A DNA stretch of 64,000 bases from an uncultured Lentisphaeraceae bacterium (GTDB lineage Bacteria; Verrucomicrobiota; Kiritimatiellia; RFP12; DVOR01). Shown piece after piece: positions 44,701-53,279 of this stretch. Within the stretch, counting starts at the first letter, position 1. Each line of letters starts with the position of its first letter. The notes below the pieces were generated by a model. The model was not told the DNA's origin and searched no databases. It worked only from the letters and a program-made list of their open reading frames with translations. Made by a program: the position numbers and the translations under genes. The stretch covers positions 1-64,000 of the forward strand of contig CASEMS010000001.1 of assembly GCA_949288955.1 (NCBI GenBank). Reading direction: 5' to 3'.

Positions 44701-45560
44701 AGAACTATCCTGACCGCAAGACGGCCTCCTTCGTCGCCCGCTACGCCGCGCCCGTCAAGGAGATGGTGGTGGCCTATCCCCGCCCCAACGACATGGGCAA
44801 CCGCGAGGACACCTACGCCGTCTCCGTCGCCAAGGACGGTTCCGGCCTCGCCGTCAGCGCCCTGAACGGCGGCCGCTTCGCCTTCTCCGCCCTGCCGCAC
44901 ACCGCCACCGAGCTCACCGTGACCCGCCATGTCGCCGAGCTCCCCGCCAGCGACAAGACCGTCCTGACCCTCCTGGCCGTCAACCGCGGCCTCGGCGGCG
45001 CCAGCTGCGGCCCCGGCCCCCTCGCGCGCGACATCCCCCGCGCCGACAAGCCCTACCGCCTCGACCTCGCCTTCCGCCCCGCCGGCGCGCCCCTCCTGCC
45101 CATCCGCGAGGCCAAGGCCGAGATCGATGAGACCATGCCGCCCCCGCCCGAGACCTTCAAGGTCATCGATTGCACCTCCCAGGAGCCCGGCAACGAAGGC
45201 TCCAAGGTCTGCGACGGCGACTTCGGCACCTTCTGGCACTCCCAGTATGGCGTCACCCTCGGCAAGTATCCCCACGCCGTCACCCTCGATCTCAACAAGC
45301 CGCGCACGCTCAAGGGCATTACGTGCGTCGGCCGCCAAGAGGGCGTCAATGGCCGTATCAAGGACTACCGCGTCGAGGTCTCCGCCGACAACAAGACTTG
45401 GACCGTCGCCGCCGAGGGTGCCCTCAAGGACACCTCCGATCCGCAGGAGGTGCGCTTCGCCAAGCCCGCGCAGGGCGTCCGTTACCTGCGCTTCACCGGA
45501 CTCTCCGAGCAACGCGGGCAGGAGTTCGCCTCGATGGCCGAGATCCTGATCATTGAGTGA
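41775..45560 (+). CDS. Secreted GH2 beta-galactosidase-type enzyme with C-terminal discoidin/CBM32-like domain
   Basis: 1261 residues. Signal peptide ending near SAAMAAHG. Order: sugar-binding jelly roll ([36 protein letters not shown]), immunoglobulin-like domain, TIM barrel ([12 protein letters not shown]), then the large beta-galactosidase small-chain domain ([21 protein letters not shown] region). Acid/base Glu528 in SLGNEAGPG; nucleophile Glu590 in ISEYAHNM. The last 140 residues ([11 protein letters not shown]...FWHSQYG...ITCVGRQEG...YLRFTG) form an F5/8 type C (CBM32-like) domain. I start at ATG 41775 because AGAGGA is eight bases upstream; GTG 41769 is too close. Ends the cluster before a strong terminator. 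Confidence 0.93.
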   Translation: [1261 protein letters not shown]

Positions 45561-45570
45561 CCCATCGCAC

Positions 45571-45614
45571 AAAAAAGCGGCGGGCGGAATCGAAGTTCCG
45601 CCCGCCGCTTTTTT
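45571..45614. terminator. Bidirectional intrinsic terminator
   Basis: A-run, GCGGCGGGCGGAA / TTCCGCCCGCCGC stem (45577-45608) and T-run. It separates the convergent GH2 (plus) and dus (minus) genes. Confidence 0.95.
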
Positions 45615-45621
45615 GTACCCA

Positions 45622-46560
45622 TCAGGCCCAACGCAGACGGGAAAGAGCCAGGACGCGCATGAACTCGGCGCGGGTGCGGGTGAGTTTGAGGGCGTCCCAA
45701 AGGCGGTCGCCGTCGGCAAAGGAGGTGTGGAGATAGCCCCAGGCTTCCTTGAGATGGCCGAGGAGGGCGTGGTCGCCGGGGGAGACGGCGGCGGTGCGGG
45801 CCACGAAATCCTCATGCCAAGCATGGAAGCGGTCGAGGTCGCGGGTGTCCTGGCCAACGCGGATGCTCTCGGCGAGGAAGGGGTTGGCCACCAAGCCACG
45901 ACCGATCATCCAGCGATCGACGTTGGGGAAGCGGGCGGCGAGGCGGGGGAGGTCGGCGGGGGCGCGGATGTCGCCGTTGTAGACGAGAGGGAGGGCGCAG
46001 GCCTCGGCCACGCGGGCGAAGGCGTCGAGATCCACCGCGCCGGTGTACATCTGCTTGGCGGTGCGGGGATGGACGCAGAGCTCGCGGAGGGGGAAGGATT
46101 GGATGAGGGGCAGACGCTTGGGGAGGAGGGTGGCGTCGTCGAGGCCAAGGCGGACTTTGAGGGAGAGGCGCCCGGGCCCGAGGGTCTCGCAGCCGGCCTC
46201 AAGCATGGCGGCAAGGGCGGCCTCGTCGCGCAGGAGGCCGGCGCCGCGCCCTTTCTTGGCGACGAAGGGCCAGGGGCAACCCGCGTTGAGATCCACGTCC
46301 GCATAGCCGAGGGCCTGGATGGCGCGGAGCATGACGCGGAACTGCCCGGGGTCTTTGCCGATGACCTGGGGCACGAGCGGCAACCCCTTCGGTTGGACGG
46401 CGGGGTCAAGGCCGCGCAGGATCTCGGGCTTGACGCGCGCGCCCTGCACGGTGGCCACGAAGGGCGCCACCGCCCGATCCACGCCGCCCATGTGCGCCAC
46501 CAAGGCCTGCCGGAAAGGCAACCCCGTCACGCCGCGCAACGGTGCGAGGAGGATCTCCAT
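45622..46560 (-). CDS. tRNA-dihydrouridine synthase
   Basis: Flavin enzyme that reduces uridines in tRNA. A 312-residue TIM barrel: LLAPLRGVTGLPFR (FMN), LNAGCPWPFVAKKGRGAGLL with the catalytic Cys, LKVRLG, HPRTAKQMYTG, VYNGDI and MIGRGLVANPFL. The family (DusA/B/C) cannot be fixed; the NAGCPW and short length point to a DusC/DusB-like enzyme. Start at 46560 shares one base with the tex stop (TGATG). Confidence 0.9.
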   Translation of the reverse strand: MEILLAPLRGVTGLPFRQALVAHMGGVDRAVAPFVATVQGARVKPEILRGLDPAVQPKGLPLVPQVIGKDPGQFRVMLRAIQALGYADVDLNAGCPWPFVAKKGRGAGLLRDEAALAAMLEAGCETLGPGRLSLKVRLGLDDATLLPKRLPLIQSFPLRELCVHPRTAKQMYTGAVDLDAFARVAEACALPLVYNGDIRAPADLPRLAARFPNVDRWMIGRGLVANPFLAESIRVGQDTRDLDRFHAWHEDFVARTAAVSPGDHALLGHLKEAWGYLHTSFADGDRLWDALKLTRTRAEFMRVLALSRLRWA

Positions 46561-48812
46561 CAGAGGTTGGCGAAGGGGTTGTTGGAGAAGCCGCCGCGCG
46601 GGGGGCGGGGGGAGGCGGGGCCACGGCGGGGGCCGCGAGACGGGGTGGGGCGGCCGCCGCCCTTGCGGTCGGTGCGGGCGGTGAGGGAGATGCGGCGGCG
46701 GGCGAGGTCGACGTCGAGCACACGCACGGTGAGGCGGTCCCCGGTCTTGACGACGGAGGCGGGGTCGCGGACGTAGTGGTTGGCGAGCTCGGAGACGTGG
46801 ACGAGGCCGTCCTGATGGACGCCGATATCGACGAAGGCCCCGAAGGCCGTAACGTTGGTGACGATGCCTTCAAGGGTCATGCCGGGGCGGACGTCCTCGA
46901 TGGCGCAGACGTCTTCGCGGAAGGCCGGGGGCTCGAAGGTGGCGCGGGGGTCGCGGCCCGGCTTGCGGAGCTCGTCGAGGATGTCGCGGAGGGTGAGGGC
47001 GCCCACGTCGTCGCCCTCGTAGCGTTCGGGGCGGATCTTGGCGATGGCGGCGTCGTTGCCGACGAGGCGCTCAAGGGGGAGCCCGGCGTCCTCGGCCATG
47101 CGGCGGACGAGGGCGTAGCGCTCGGGATGGACGGCGGAGCGGTCGAGGGGGTTCTTGCTCTCGCGGATGCGGAGGAAGCCGGCGCATTGCTCGAAGGTCT
47201 TGGCGCCGAGGCCGGGGACGCGGAGGAGGTCGCCGCGCTCGGCGAAGGCGCCGTGCTCGTTGCGGTACTCCACGATGCGCTTGGCGAGAGCGGGGCCAAT
47301 GCCGGAGACGCGGGTGAGGAGGGGGGCGCTGGCGGTGTTGAGTTCCACGCCCACGCGGTTGACGCAGCTGACGACGACCTCGTCGAGCTTGGTGGCCAGG
47401 AGCGTCTGGCTGACGTCGTGCTGGTATTGGCCGACGCCGATGGCCTTGGGATCGATCTTGACGAGCTCGGCGAGGGGGTCTTGGAGGCGGCGGCCGATGG
47501 AGATGGCGCCGCGCACGGTGAGGTCGAGGTCGGGGAACTCCTCGCGGGCGACCTCGCTGGCGGAGTAGACGGAGGCCCCGGATTCGCTGACGGAGACGAC
47601 GAGTGTCTCCTCGTCGCCCATGCGGCGGAGGGTCTGGCGGACGAAGCGTTCGGTCTCGCGCCCGGCGGTACCGTTGCCCACGGCAATGGCGGCGGGGTGG
47701 CATTTGGCGACGAGCTTCATGAGCTCGACGGCGGCGGCGACCTCGGCGCTGGGGCCTTGCGAGGGATAGATGGTGGCGTTTTGGAGGAACTTGCCGGTGG
47801 CGTCGAGGGCGACGCACTTGCAGCCGGTGCGGATGCCGGGGTCGACGCCGACGACGGGCCGCTCGCCAAGCGGCGCCTGAAGGAGAAGGTGGCGCAGGTT
47901 CTCCGCGAAGACCTCCACGGCCTCCGCGTCCGCGCGCTGCTTGAGCTCCACCGCGATGTCCAACTCGATGCTTGGCGTGAGGAGGCGCCTCAGCCCATCC
48001 TGGGCGGCGAGGCGCAGTTCATCCGCCCAAGGGCTGGCCTCGCGCAAGGCGAAGCGTTCGAGCGCCTTGGCCAAGACAGGCTCCGCATCCACGCGCAGGG
48101 AGACGCGCAGGACGCCCTCGGTCTCGCCGCGCTTGATGGCGAAGTAGCGGTGGGAGGGGATCTCCGCGACGGACTCCTCGAAGTCGTAGTACTGTTCGTA
48201 TTTGGTGGGCTGGGCCGGGGGCGGGTCGGAGACCTCGGCGCGAAGGATGCCGTGCTTGGCGAACCAGTCGCGGGCGAAACCGCGCACCTCGGCGTCCTCG
48301 GCGACGCGCTCGGCCACGATGTCGCGCGCGCCCTTGAGGGCGGCGGCCGCGTCGGGCACCTCCTTGGCGGGGTCGACGAAGGGGGCGGCGGCGGCCTGCG
48401 GGTCTTCCTGGCCTTGGGCCAGAAAGAGGTCGGCAAGGGGCTCCAAACCACGTTCGCGGGCCATGCTGGCGCGGGTGCGGCGTTTGGGGCGGTAGGGGAG
48501 GTAGAGGTCTTCGAGGGCGGTGCGGGTCTTGCAGGCGAGGATGGCGGCCTTGAGGTCGTCGGTCAGCTTGCCTTGCTGGATGATGGAGGAGAGGATGGCC
48601 TCGCGGCGGGCCTCGAGTTCCTGATGGTAGGCCAGACGCTCCTGGATGGCGGCAATCTGCACCTCATCGAGGTTCCCGTGGGCCTCCTTGCGGTAACGGG
48701 CGATGAAGGGGATGGTGCAGCCCTCCTCCAAGAGTTTCGCCACCGCCGCGATCTGACGCGGCGAGATGTTCAGCTCCGAGGCCAGATCCGGCAGCAAGCG
48801 CGCGACGTCCAT
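46560..48812 (-). CDS. tex: Transcription accessory protein Tex
   Basis: A 750-residue RNA-binding protein of the Tex/Spt6 core type. N-terminal helix-turn-helix (SELNISPRQIAAVAKLLEEGCTIPFIARYRKE begins at residue 13), YqgF/RNase-H-like domain (GVDPGIRTGCKCVALD), helix-hairpin-helix pairs (RVSGIGPALAKRIVEYR, LLRVPGLGAKTFEQCAGFLRI), and a C-terminal S1 domain (GMTLEGIVTNVTAFGAFVDIGVHQDGLVHVS). A Gly/Arg/Pro tail ends the chain. ATG 48812, eleven bp after the PPIase gene; ppi-tex-dus form an operon. Confidence 0.96.
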   Translation of the reverse strand: MDVARLLPDLASELNISPRQIAAVAKLLEEGCTIPFIARYRKEAHGNLDEVQIAAIQERLAYHQELEARREAILSSIIQQGKLTDDLKAAILACKTRTALEDLYLPYRPKRRTRASMARERGLEPLADLFLAQGQEDPQAAAAPFVDPAKEVPDAAAALKGARDIVAERVAEDAEVRGFARDWFAKHGILRAEVSDPPPAQPTKYEQYYDFEESVAEIPSHRYFAIKRGETEGVLRVSLRVDAEPVLAKALERFALREASPWADELRLAAQDGLRRLLTPSIELDIAVELKQRADAEAVEVFAENLRHLLLQAPLGERPVVGVDPGIRTGCKCVALDATGKFLQNATIYPSQGPSAEVAAAVELMKLVAKCHPAAIAVGNGTAGRETERFVRQTLRRMGDEETLVVSVSESGASVYSASEVAREEFPDLDLTVRGAISIGRRLQDPLAELVKIDPKAIGVGQYQHDVSQTLLATKLDEVVVSCVNRVGVELNTASAPLLTRVSGIGPALAKRIVEYRNEHGAFAERGDLLRVPGLGAKTFEQCAGFLRIRESKNPLDRSAVHPERYALVRRMAEDAGLPLERLVGNDAAIAKIRPERYEGDDVGALTLRDILDELRKPGRDPRATFEPPAFREDVCAIEDVRPGMTLEGIVTNVTAFGAFVDIGVHQDGLVHVSELANHYVRDPASVVKTGDRLTVRVLDVDLARRRISLTARTDRKGGGRPTPSRGPRRGPASPRPPRGGFSNNPFANL

Positions 48813-48823
48813 GCCACCCTCCG

Positions 48824-49723
48824 TCAGGCCAGGCGCACGTCGGCCTTCGCCCGCAGCTCCGCCACGTGGTCGGAGACGGCCTGGCCGCGCGCGGCGTGGA
48901 AGAGGAAGTCGGCGACCTTGTCGTGGATCTCGTCGAGGGTCGGGGTGCGGCCCTGCTCCTCGCCGGTCTTCACGATGATGTGGTAGCCGAAGGGCGTCTC
49001 AAGAATCTCGGAGACGGTGTTGAGGGCGAGGGCGAAGGCGGCCTCCTCGAAGGGTTTGACCATCATGCCGCGGCCGAACCAACCGAGCGAACCGCCGTTG
49101 CGCTGACCGCTGGGGCAGTCGCTGTGGGCCTTGGCCTCATCGGCGAAGGTGCTCTCGCCCTTGACGATGCGGGTGCGGATGGCCTCCAGCTTCTCACGGG
49201 CGGCGGCCTTGTCGGCGGAGCTGTCGCTGGCGGGTTTGACGAGGATGTGCTGCGCCAACACGCGGTCCTGCGTGGTGTACTCGCCCTGGTGCGCCTCGTA
49301 ATGGGCGCGGATGGCCTCCTCGGTGGGTTGGGGCACCGCCGAACAGACCTGCTCGATGAGTTTGTTGATCATCACGCCCTGGCGGAGCTCCTGCTTGAAG
49401 GCATCGACCGTCAGCCCCTGCGCCGCGATGGCCTTCTCCAACGCCGCGCGGTCGCCGCCGAACTGCCGGACGTAGGTCTCGAACTGCGCGTCCAGCTCCG
49501 CGCCAGAGACGGGGATGGCCAGGCGCTTGGCCTCGTCGATGAGCAGCTTCGTGCCGATGGCCTGATCCAACGCCCGCCCGCGGAGGGTGTCCAGCTGAAG
49601 GCGGATCTGGTCATCCGCCATGCCCTGCTTCCGATAGAAGTGGATGAGACGCTGAAGCTCGAAGTCCACCGCTTGCTGGGGGATGGGCTCCCCGTTCACC
49701 GTCGCCGCAATCTGCTCTGCCAT
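48824..49723 (-). CDS. Cytosolic parvulin-type peptidyl-prolyl isomerase
   Basis: 299 residues. The SurA-like N-terminal chaperone region (about 1-130, VNGEPIPQQAVDFELQRL) is followed by a rotamase domain (VLAQHILVKPAS...FADEAKAHSDCPSGQRNGGSLGWFGRGMMVKPFEEAAF...TPFGYHIIVKT) that keeps the two His of the active site. No signal peptide is visible from ATG 49723 (MAEQIAATVNG), unlike SurA and PpiD, so it is likely cytosolic or non-classically exported. Upstream frame extension is repeat-derived and was rejected. Probable -10 TAAACT lies about 34 bp before the start. Confidence 0.9.
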   Translation of the reverse strand: MAEQIAATVNGEPIPQQAVDFELQRLIHFYRKQGMADDQIRLQLDTLRGRALDQAIGTKLLIDEAKRLAIPVSGAELDAQFETYVRQFGGDRAALEKAIAAQGLTVDAFKQELRQGVMINKLIEQVCSAVPQPTEEAIRAHYEAHQGEYTTQDRVLAQHILVKPASDSSADKAAAREKLEAIRTRIVKGESTFADEAKAHSDCPSGQRNGGSLGWFGRGMMVKPFEEAAFALALNTVSEILETPFGYHIIVKTGEEQGRTPTLDEIHDKVADFLFHAARGQAVSDHVAELRAKADVRLA

Positions 49724-49827
49724 GTCGTGCCTTTCGTGGGTTACAAAACCCGCATAGTTTACCATAACCGCCCCCACCCGTCGCATCCGTGCCGCAAAAG
49801 CGTGAGGATGGGAGGGGTGGGGGCGAA

Positions 49828-49915
49828 GGATCGGCGGCTGATCCACCGAGACTCAGCCGCTGAGTCTCCTTGGGTCGGCCGCCGATCCTTGGGGAGTTGG
49901 CGGCCGAGGGTGGGA
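49828..49915. repeat. 22-nt tandem repeat, locus 6 (4 units)
   Basis: Units at 49828, 49850, 49872 and 49894. The array ends only five bases before the stop codon of the following minus-strand gene. Cores alternate between TCGGCGGCTGA, TCAGCCGCTGA, TCGGCCGCCGA and TTGGCGGCCGA. Confidence 0.92.
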
Positions 49916-49919
49916 GGGG

Positions 49920-52394
49920 TCAGTCGTAGCGGAGCTGGGCGGTGGCGGCGCAGGGGGCGGAGGCGCGGAAACGGAGCCAGTAGCCGTCGAGCGCGGAGAG
50001 GTCGGCGGTGAGGGGTTGGCCGGGAGGGACGGCGTAGGTGGCGTAGGGGTGCCAGACGCCGGTGCCGGTGAGGTCGACCTCGAGGGTGAAGGTTACGGGG
50101 GCCTGGGCGTCGTGGGCGAGGGTGAGGGTCTTGCGGTCGAAGCCGGTGAGGAGGTAGGGGTCGGAGGGGGTGTTGGCTTGGACGGGGGTCTTCATCCAGG
50201 GGCCACCCTGGCCGCGGGGTTTGCCGAAGGCCCAGAGGTCGTCGATGGCGCCGACCCAGACGGCGGCCTGGCCGTCGTCGGAGCGGATGACGTGACCGTC
50301 GGCGGGGGCGTCGGGACGGACGCCGGTGAGAACGAGGAGGCCGCGCCAGGAGGCGAAGTCGTGGACTTGCGCGTCGTGGGTGGCGATGGGGCGGATCTTG
50401 GCGAAGCCGCCGGCGTTCTCGGCGGGGAGTTCGTAGAAGAGGCCACAGAGGTTGAGGAGGTCGCGCTCGGTGCAGACCTCGCGGCAGACGCGGGCGGGGC
50501 CGAGGGGTCCGGGTCGGTCGTAGGCGGGGGAGGCCTTGGGCAGACGCCAACGGCGGCCCTTGTCGTCCACGAGCAGGGCGGAGGCGGCATCGACGCTCAC
50601 GCCGGTGCCGTCGGCGGGGATGGCGTAGTTGGCCTTGGCCCAGTCGGGGGAGTCGGGGAGGCGGCGGAGGGCGAGGTCGGCGGTGAGTTCGTAGAAGCCG
50701 ACATCCTCGGGGCCGTCTTTGCCGACCTTCATGGCGGCGAGGCCGAGGGTGCCGAGGCGGTTGCCGCGGACGTAGGGGAGACCGCCGAGGGCCTGCGCGT
50801 CGCCCACGCGGGCGAGTCCGGCGAAGCGAGCGTCGGGCTCCGTGCCGCGGGGGTCGCGGTTGGCATACTGGAAGAAGGCGGTGACGCCGGTGGCGTCGCG
50901 GTCGGCGGTCAGGCGGAGCCACGCGCCGCGGAGGCCCGCGAGGTCGTGGCGGAGAGCCCGGCCGGGCTGAACGGAGACGGTGCCGGCCTTCTCCCAGGCG
51001 CCATTGCCCTGTCGATCGATCTCGATGGTAACGGCGAGAGGGGCGTCGCCGCGGTGGGCGAGCCAGAGGGCGCGGCGGTCATAGCCATCGAGGAGATAGG
51101 GGTCGGTCGGTACGCCGGCCTTGACGGCTTCGTCGAACCAGAGGGCGCCACGGCCGATCGCGGGGCCGAGGGCGGCGAGCTGTTCGGGGCGGAGGAACCA
51201 GAGGTTGGAGTTGGACTGGCCGGGGCCCCGGATGGCACCCTTGGCGCGGCGTTTGTTGTAGAACTCGGCCTTGGCGGAGTCGTCGCAACCGAGGACGACC
51301 CAATCACCCCAACGGCAGAAGTCGCCGACGACCTTGACGGTGTTGGAGAGGGGGCGGATGCCGGCGGAGGCGTGGGAAGTGAAGGTCTTGGGGAAGCGCC
51401 AGAAGGTGCCGTGCATGGTCATGAGGAAGTCGTCGCCGAGGCCGACGTCGCGGATGCGGGGCCATTCGGTGTTCCAGCCGTGGGCGCCGTCGTAGCTGTG
51501 GCTGCCCTTGGGCAGGCGGTAGGCGTGCCATTGGCCGCCGTCGAGGGACATGAGGAGGAGCGAGCGGTAATCCCAGCCGACGCTCCAGAGCGGGTCGTCG
51601 GGCGAGGCGTTGCCGTGGATGCCGCCGGGGCCGGTAACCTCGGTGAACTGGTTGCGGCGGACGACGCGGAAGTCGGGGCGGCCATCGTCGCGGAGATTGC
51701 CCTGCCACTCGGCGAGGACGCCGGAGGGGGTGGCGGGGTCCCACTGCGCGCGGGGTGCGGTGTCGCCGTTGTTGGCATAGACCACGCGGCCCTGGGCGGT
51801 GTAGGCGCCCTTGCCGTGGTAGCCGGGCAGGAGGGTGCCGGAGTGGTCGGGCGCGCCGGGCTCGCGGTTGCCGTCCACGTTCACCTCCTTGGCTTGGAGG
51901 GTGCGGACGTCCACATCATAGACGCCCTCTTTCATCGTGGCGTAGTAGATGCGATTCGCGGGGTCGGTGAGATGGCGCATATTGGCCGTCAGGCGGCCGA
52001 AGATCGGCTTGCCGGGGCGCTTGGGATCCTCGGGGATGCGCACCTTGCCGCGTGCGTCGATGACGTAAGGGCCGATGAAGAGCTGGTTGGACTCGCGGTG
52101 GATCATGCGGTTGGCGTGCGTGCCGCCGATGCTTTCGGGGCGAATCACCTGCGTGAGATCGGGCAGGATCTGGTAGAGCCTGTCCGACGAGCCGTCGGGT
52201 TCGTGCGGGGCGTAGGTAACGGCCCAGAGCGAACCGGCCCACGGCACCACCGCGCCCGTGCCGCACTCGCCCTCGTCGTTGAACATGGCCAGGTGCGGGT
52301 AGATGCCGCTGACGAAGGGCCGTTTGGCGGCCTCGCCCGCCGTGGCGGCGCAGGCGGCGAGCACGAGCGTTGCGTAGAGAAGCAGTCGTTTCAT
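49920..52394 (-). CDS. Large exported protein of unknown function with a duplicated C-terminal module
   Basis: 824 residues. The signal peptide MKRLLLYATLVLAACAATAG also fits a lipobox (LAAC), so it may be a lipoprotein. The N-terminal 400 residues contain evenly spaced Trp/Gly-rich strands (GAVVPWAGSLWAVTYAP, HGNASPDDPLWSVGWDYRSLLLMSLDGGQWHAYRLPKG), suggesting a beta-propeller. A module of about 80 residues occurs twice: DPYLLDGYDRRALWLAHRGD near 445 and DPYLLTGFDRKTLTLAHDAQ near 745, each continuing with ...W...PG..L..DL..L.G.WLR. I do not recognise the family. It sits with a PEP-CTERM protein and glycan-degrading enzymes, so a role in glycan binding or cleavage is inferred only. Confidence 0.75.
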   Translation of the reverse strand: MKRLLLYATLVLAACAATAGEAAKRPFVSGIYPHLAMFNDEGECGTGAVVPWAGSLWAVTYAPHEPDGSSDRLYQILPDLTQVIRPESIGGTHANRMIHRESNQLFIGPYVIDARGKVRIPEDPKRPGKPIFGRLTANMRHLTDPANRIYYATMKEGVYDVDVRTLQAKEVNVDGNREPGAPDHSGTLLPGYHGKGAYTAQGRVVYANNGDTAPRAQWDPATPSGVLAEWQGNLRDDGRPDFRVVRRNQFTEVTGPGGIHGNASPDDPLWSVGWDYRSLLLMSLDGGQWHAYRLPKGSHSYDGAHGWNTEWPRIRDVGLGDDFLMTMHGTFWRFPKTFTSHASAGIRPLSNTVKVVGDFCRWGDWVVLGCDDSAKAEFYNKRRAKGAIRGPGQSNSNLWFLRPEQLAALGPAIGRGALWFDEAVKAGVPTDPYLLDGYDRRALWLAHRGDAPLAVTIEIDRQGNGAWEKAGTVSVQPGRALRHDLAGLRGAWLRLTADRDATGVTAFFQYANRDPRGTEPDARFAGLARVGDAQALGGLPYVRGNRLGTLGLAAMKVGKDGPEDVGFYELTADLALRRLPDSPDWAKANYAIPADGTGVSVDAASALLVDDKGRRWRLPKASPAYDRPGPLGPARVCREVCTERDLLNLCGLFYELPAENAGGFAKIRPIATHDAQVHDFASWRGLLVLTGVRPDAPADGHVIRSDDGQAAVWVGAIDDLWAFGKPRGQGGPWMKTPVQANTPSDPYLLTGFDRKTLTLAHDAQAPVTFTLEVDLTGTGVWHPYATYAVPPGQPLTADLSALDGYWLRFRASAPCAATAQLRYD

Positions 52395-52418
52395 GGGAGG
52401 ATCTCCGAACGGGTTGGC

Positions 52419-53153
52419 TCAGGCGGCCTTGCGGCGGAGGGCGAGGCCGGCGACGCCGAGGGCCAGGAGCGCGAGCGCGGTGGGCTCGGGGATGGAGGGG
52501 TTCGTCTGCGACGCGTAGGCGTCGCGGATTTGGTCGATCCCCGTGAAGCCATCCGCGGAGGTGATCGACGCGAAGGTGGGGTCGTTGGCGGCGACGTCCA
52601 GCTTGGAATCCTCTGGGCCGTAACCGCGGCCGGTGGTGAGGCGGTCGAAGGTGATGCCGGAGAGGCGACCATCGTAGGTGATGACCTCCTTGCCGTTCAC
52701 AAAGATGGAGACGAGTGTGCGATAGTCGCTCGTGGCACCCTGCCGTTCAAGGGCCAGCACAATCTCGTTTTGGCCTTGGATCAATTGTCCTTGGCCGGTG
52801 AGGGCACGTGTGCCCTTTTCGTCGCGGAGGGAGCCCGTCAGGCTGCCGTTGGAACCAACGAGCAGGGAGATGCCTGCGTCGCGGTCGAGATACTCGGCGG
52901 AGAGTTGCCCACCCAACATCAGCAAGGTGCCGGAGGAAGGGAGCTGATCGGCGAAGCTGACGTTCAGGCGGAAGGCAGCCTTGCCTCCATCCGCGCTGAT
53001 GTGGCTGACCTTCGCATAACCAGTCTCATTGAACGAGCCGGTCTTCCAATCGAGGTCGCCCGCCTGCGCCTCCGTGTCCCAAGCAAAGGATGTCGCCGCG
53101 TGCGCCGCAAAGGTTGCCAGCGTCGCCAGACAAGTGAAAAGAAGCCTATTCAT
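52419..53153 (-). CDS. PEP-CTERM surface protein
   Basis: 244 residues. Signal peptide MNRLLFTCLATLATFAAHA. The C-terminus carries a textbook PEP-CTERM sorting tail: IPEPTALALLALG, a hydrophobic helix, then LALRRKAA. The domain between (about 25-215) is beta-rich, with LQ/GS repeats and FVNGKEVITYDGRLSG, resembling a concanavalin-like (LamG) fold. In other bacteria exosortase recognises the tail and anchors or releases the protein, often with exopolysaccharide; no exosortase gene is in view. Start 53153 is preceded by a TATAAT at 53206-53211. Confidence 0.88.
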   Translation of the reverse strand: MNRLLFTCLATLATFAAHAATSFAWDTEAQAGDLDWKTGSFNETGYAKVSHISADGGKAAFRLNVSFADQLPSSGTLLMLGGQLSAEYLDRDAGISLLVGSNGSLTGSLRDEKGTRALTGQGQLIQGQNEIVLALERQGATSDYRTLVSIFVNGKEVITYDGRLSGITFDRLTTGRGYGPEDSKLDVAANDPTFASITSADGFTGIDQIRDAYASQTNPSIPEPTALALLALGVAGLALRRKAA

Positions 53154-53205
53154 GACAATTCGCTCCGTTCGCTCTGTCACCACACAATGCGGTGAAGATG
53201 GTTTT

Positions 53206-53211
53206 ATTATA
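53206..53211 (-). promoter_or_regulatory. -10 box of the PEP-CTERM gene
   Basis: Minus-strand CCC-TATAAT-AAAA, about 50 bases before the ATG. A TTGCTT lies only 5 bases upstream, too close to be the -35. Confidence 0.5.
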
Positions 53212-53279
53212 GGGGAAAGCAACGTCGTATGGCGACAATCAAGATGTGGACGAAACTGCTGTATGCAAGGACAATCCTG

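Noticed and set aside
41643-45899. A 1418-residue minus-strand frame
   Set aside because: Antisense to the GH2 gene and crossing a terminator; composition alone explains it.
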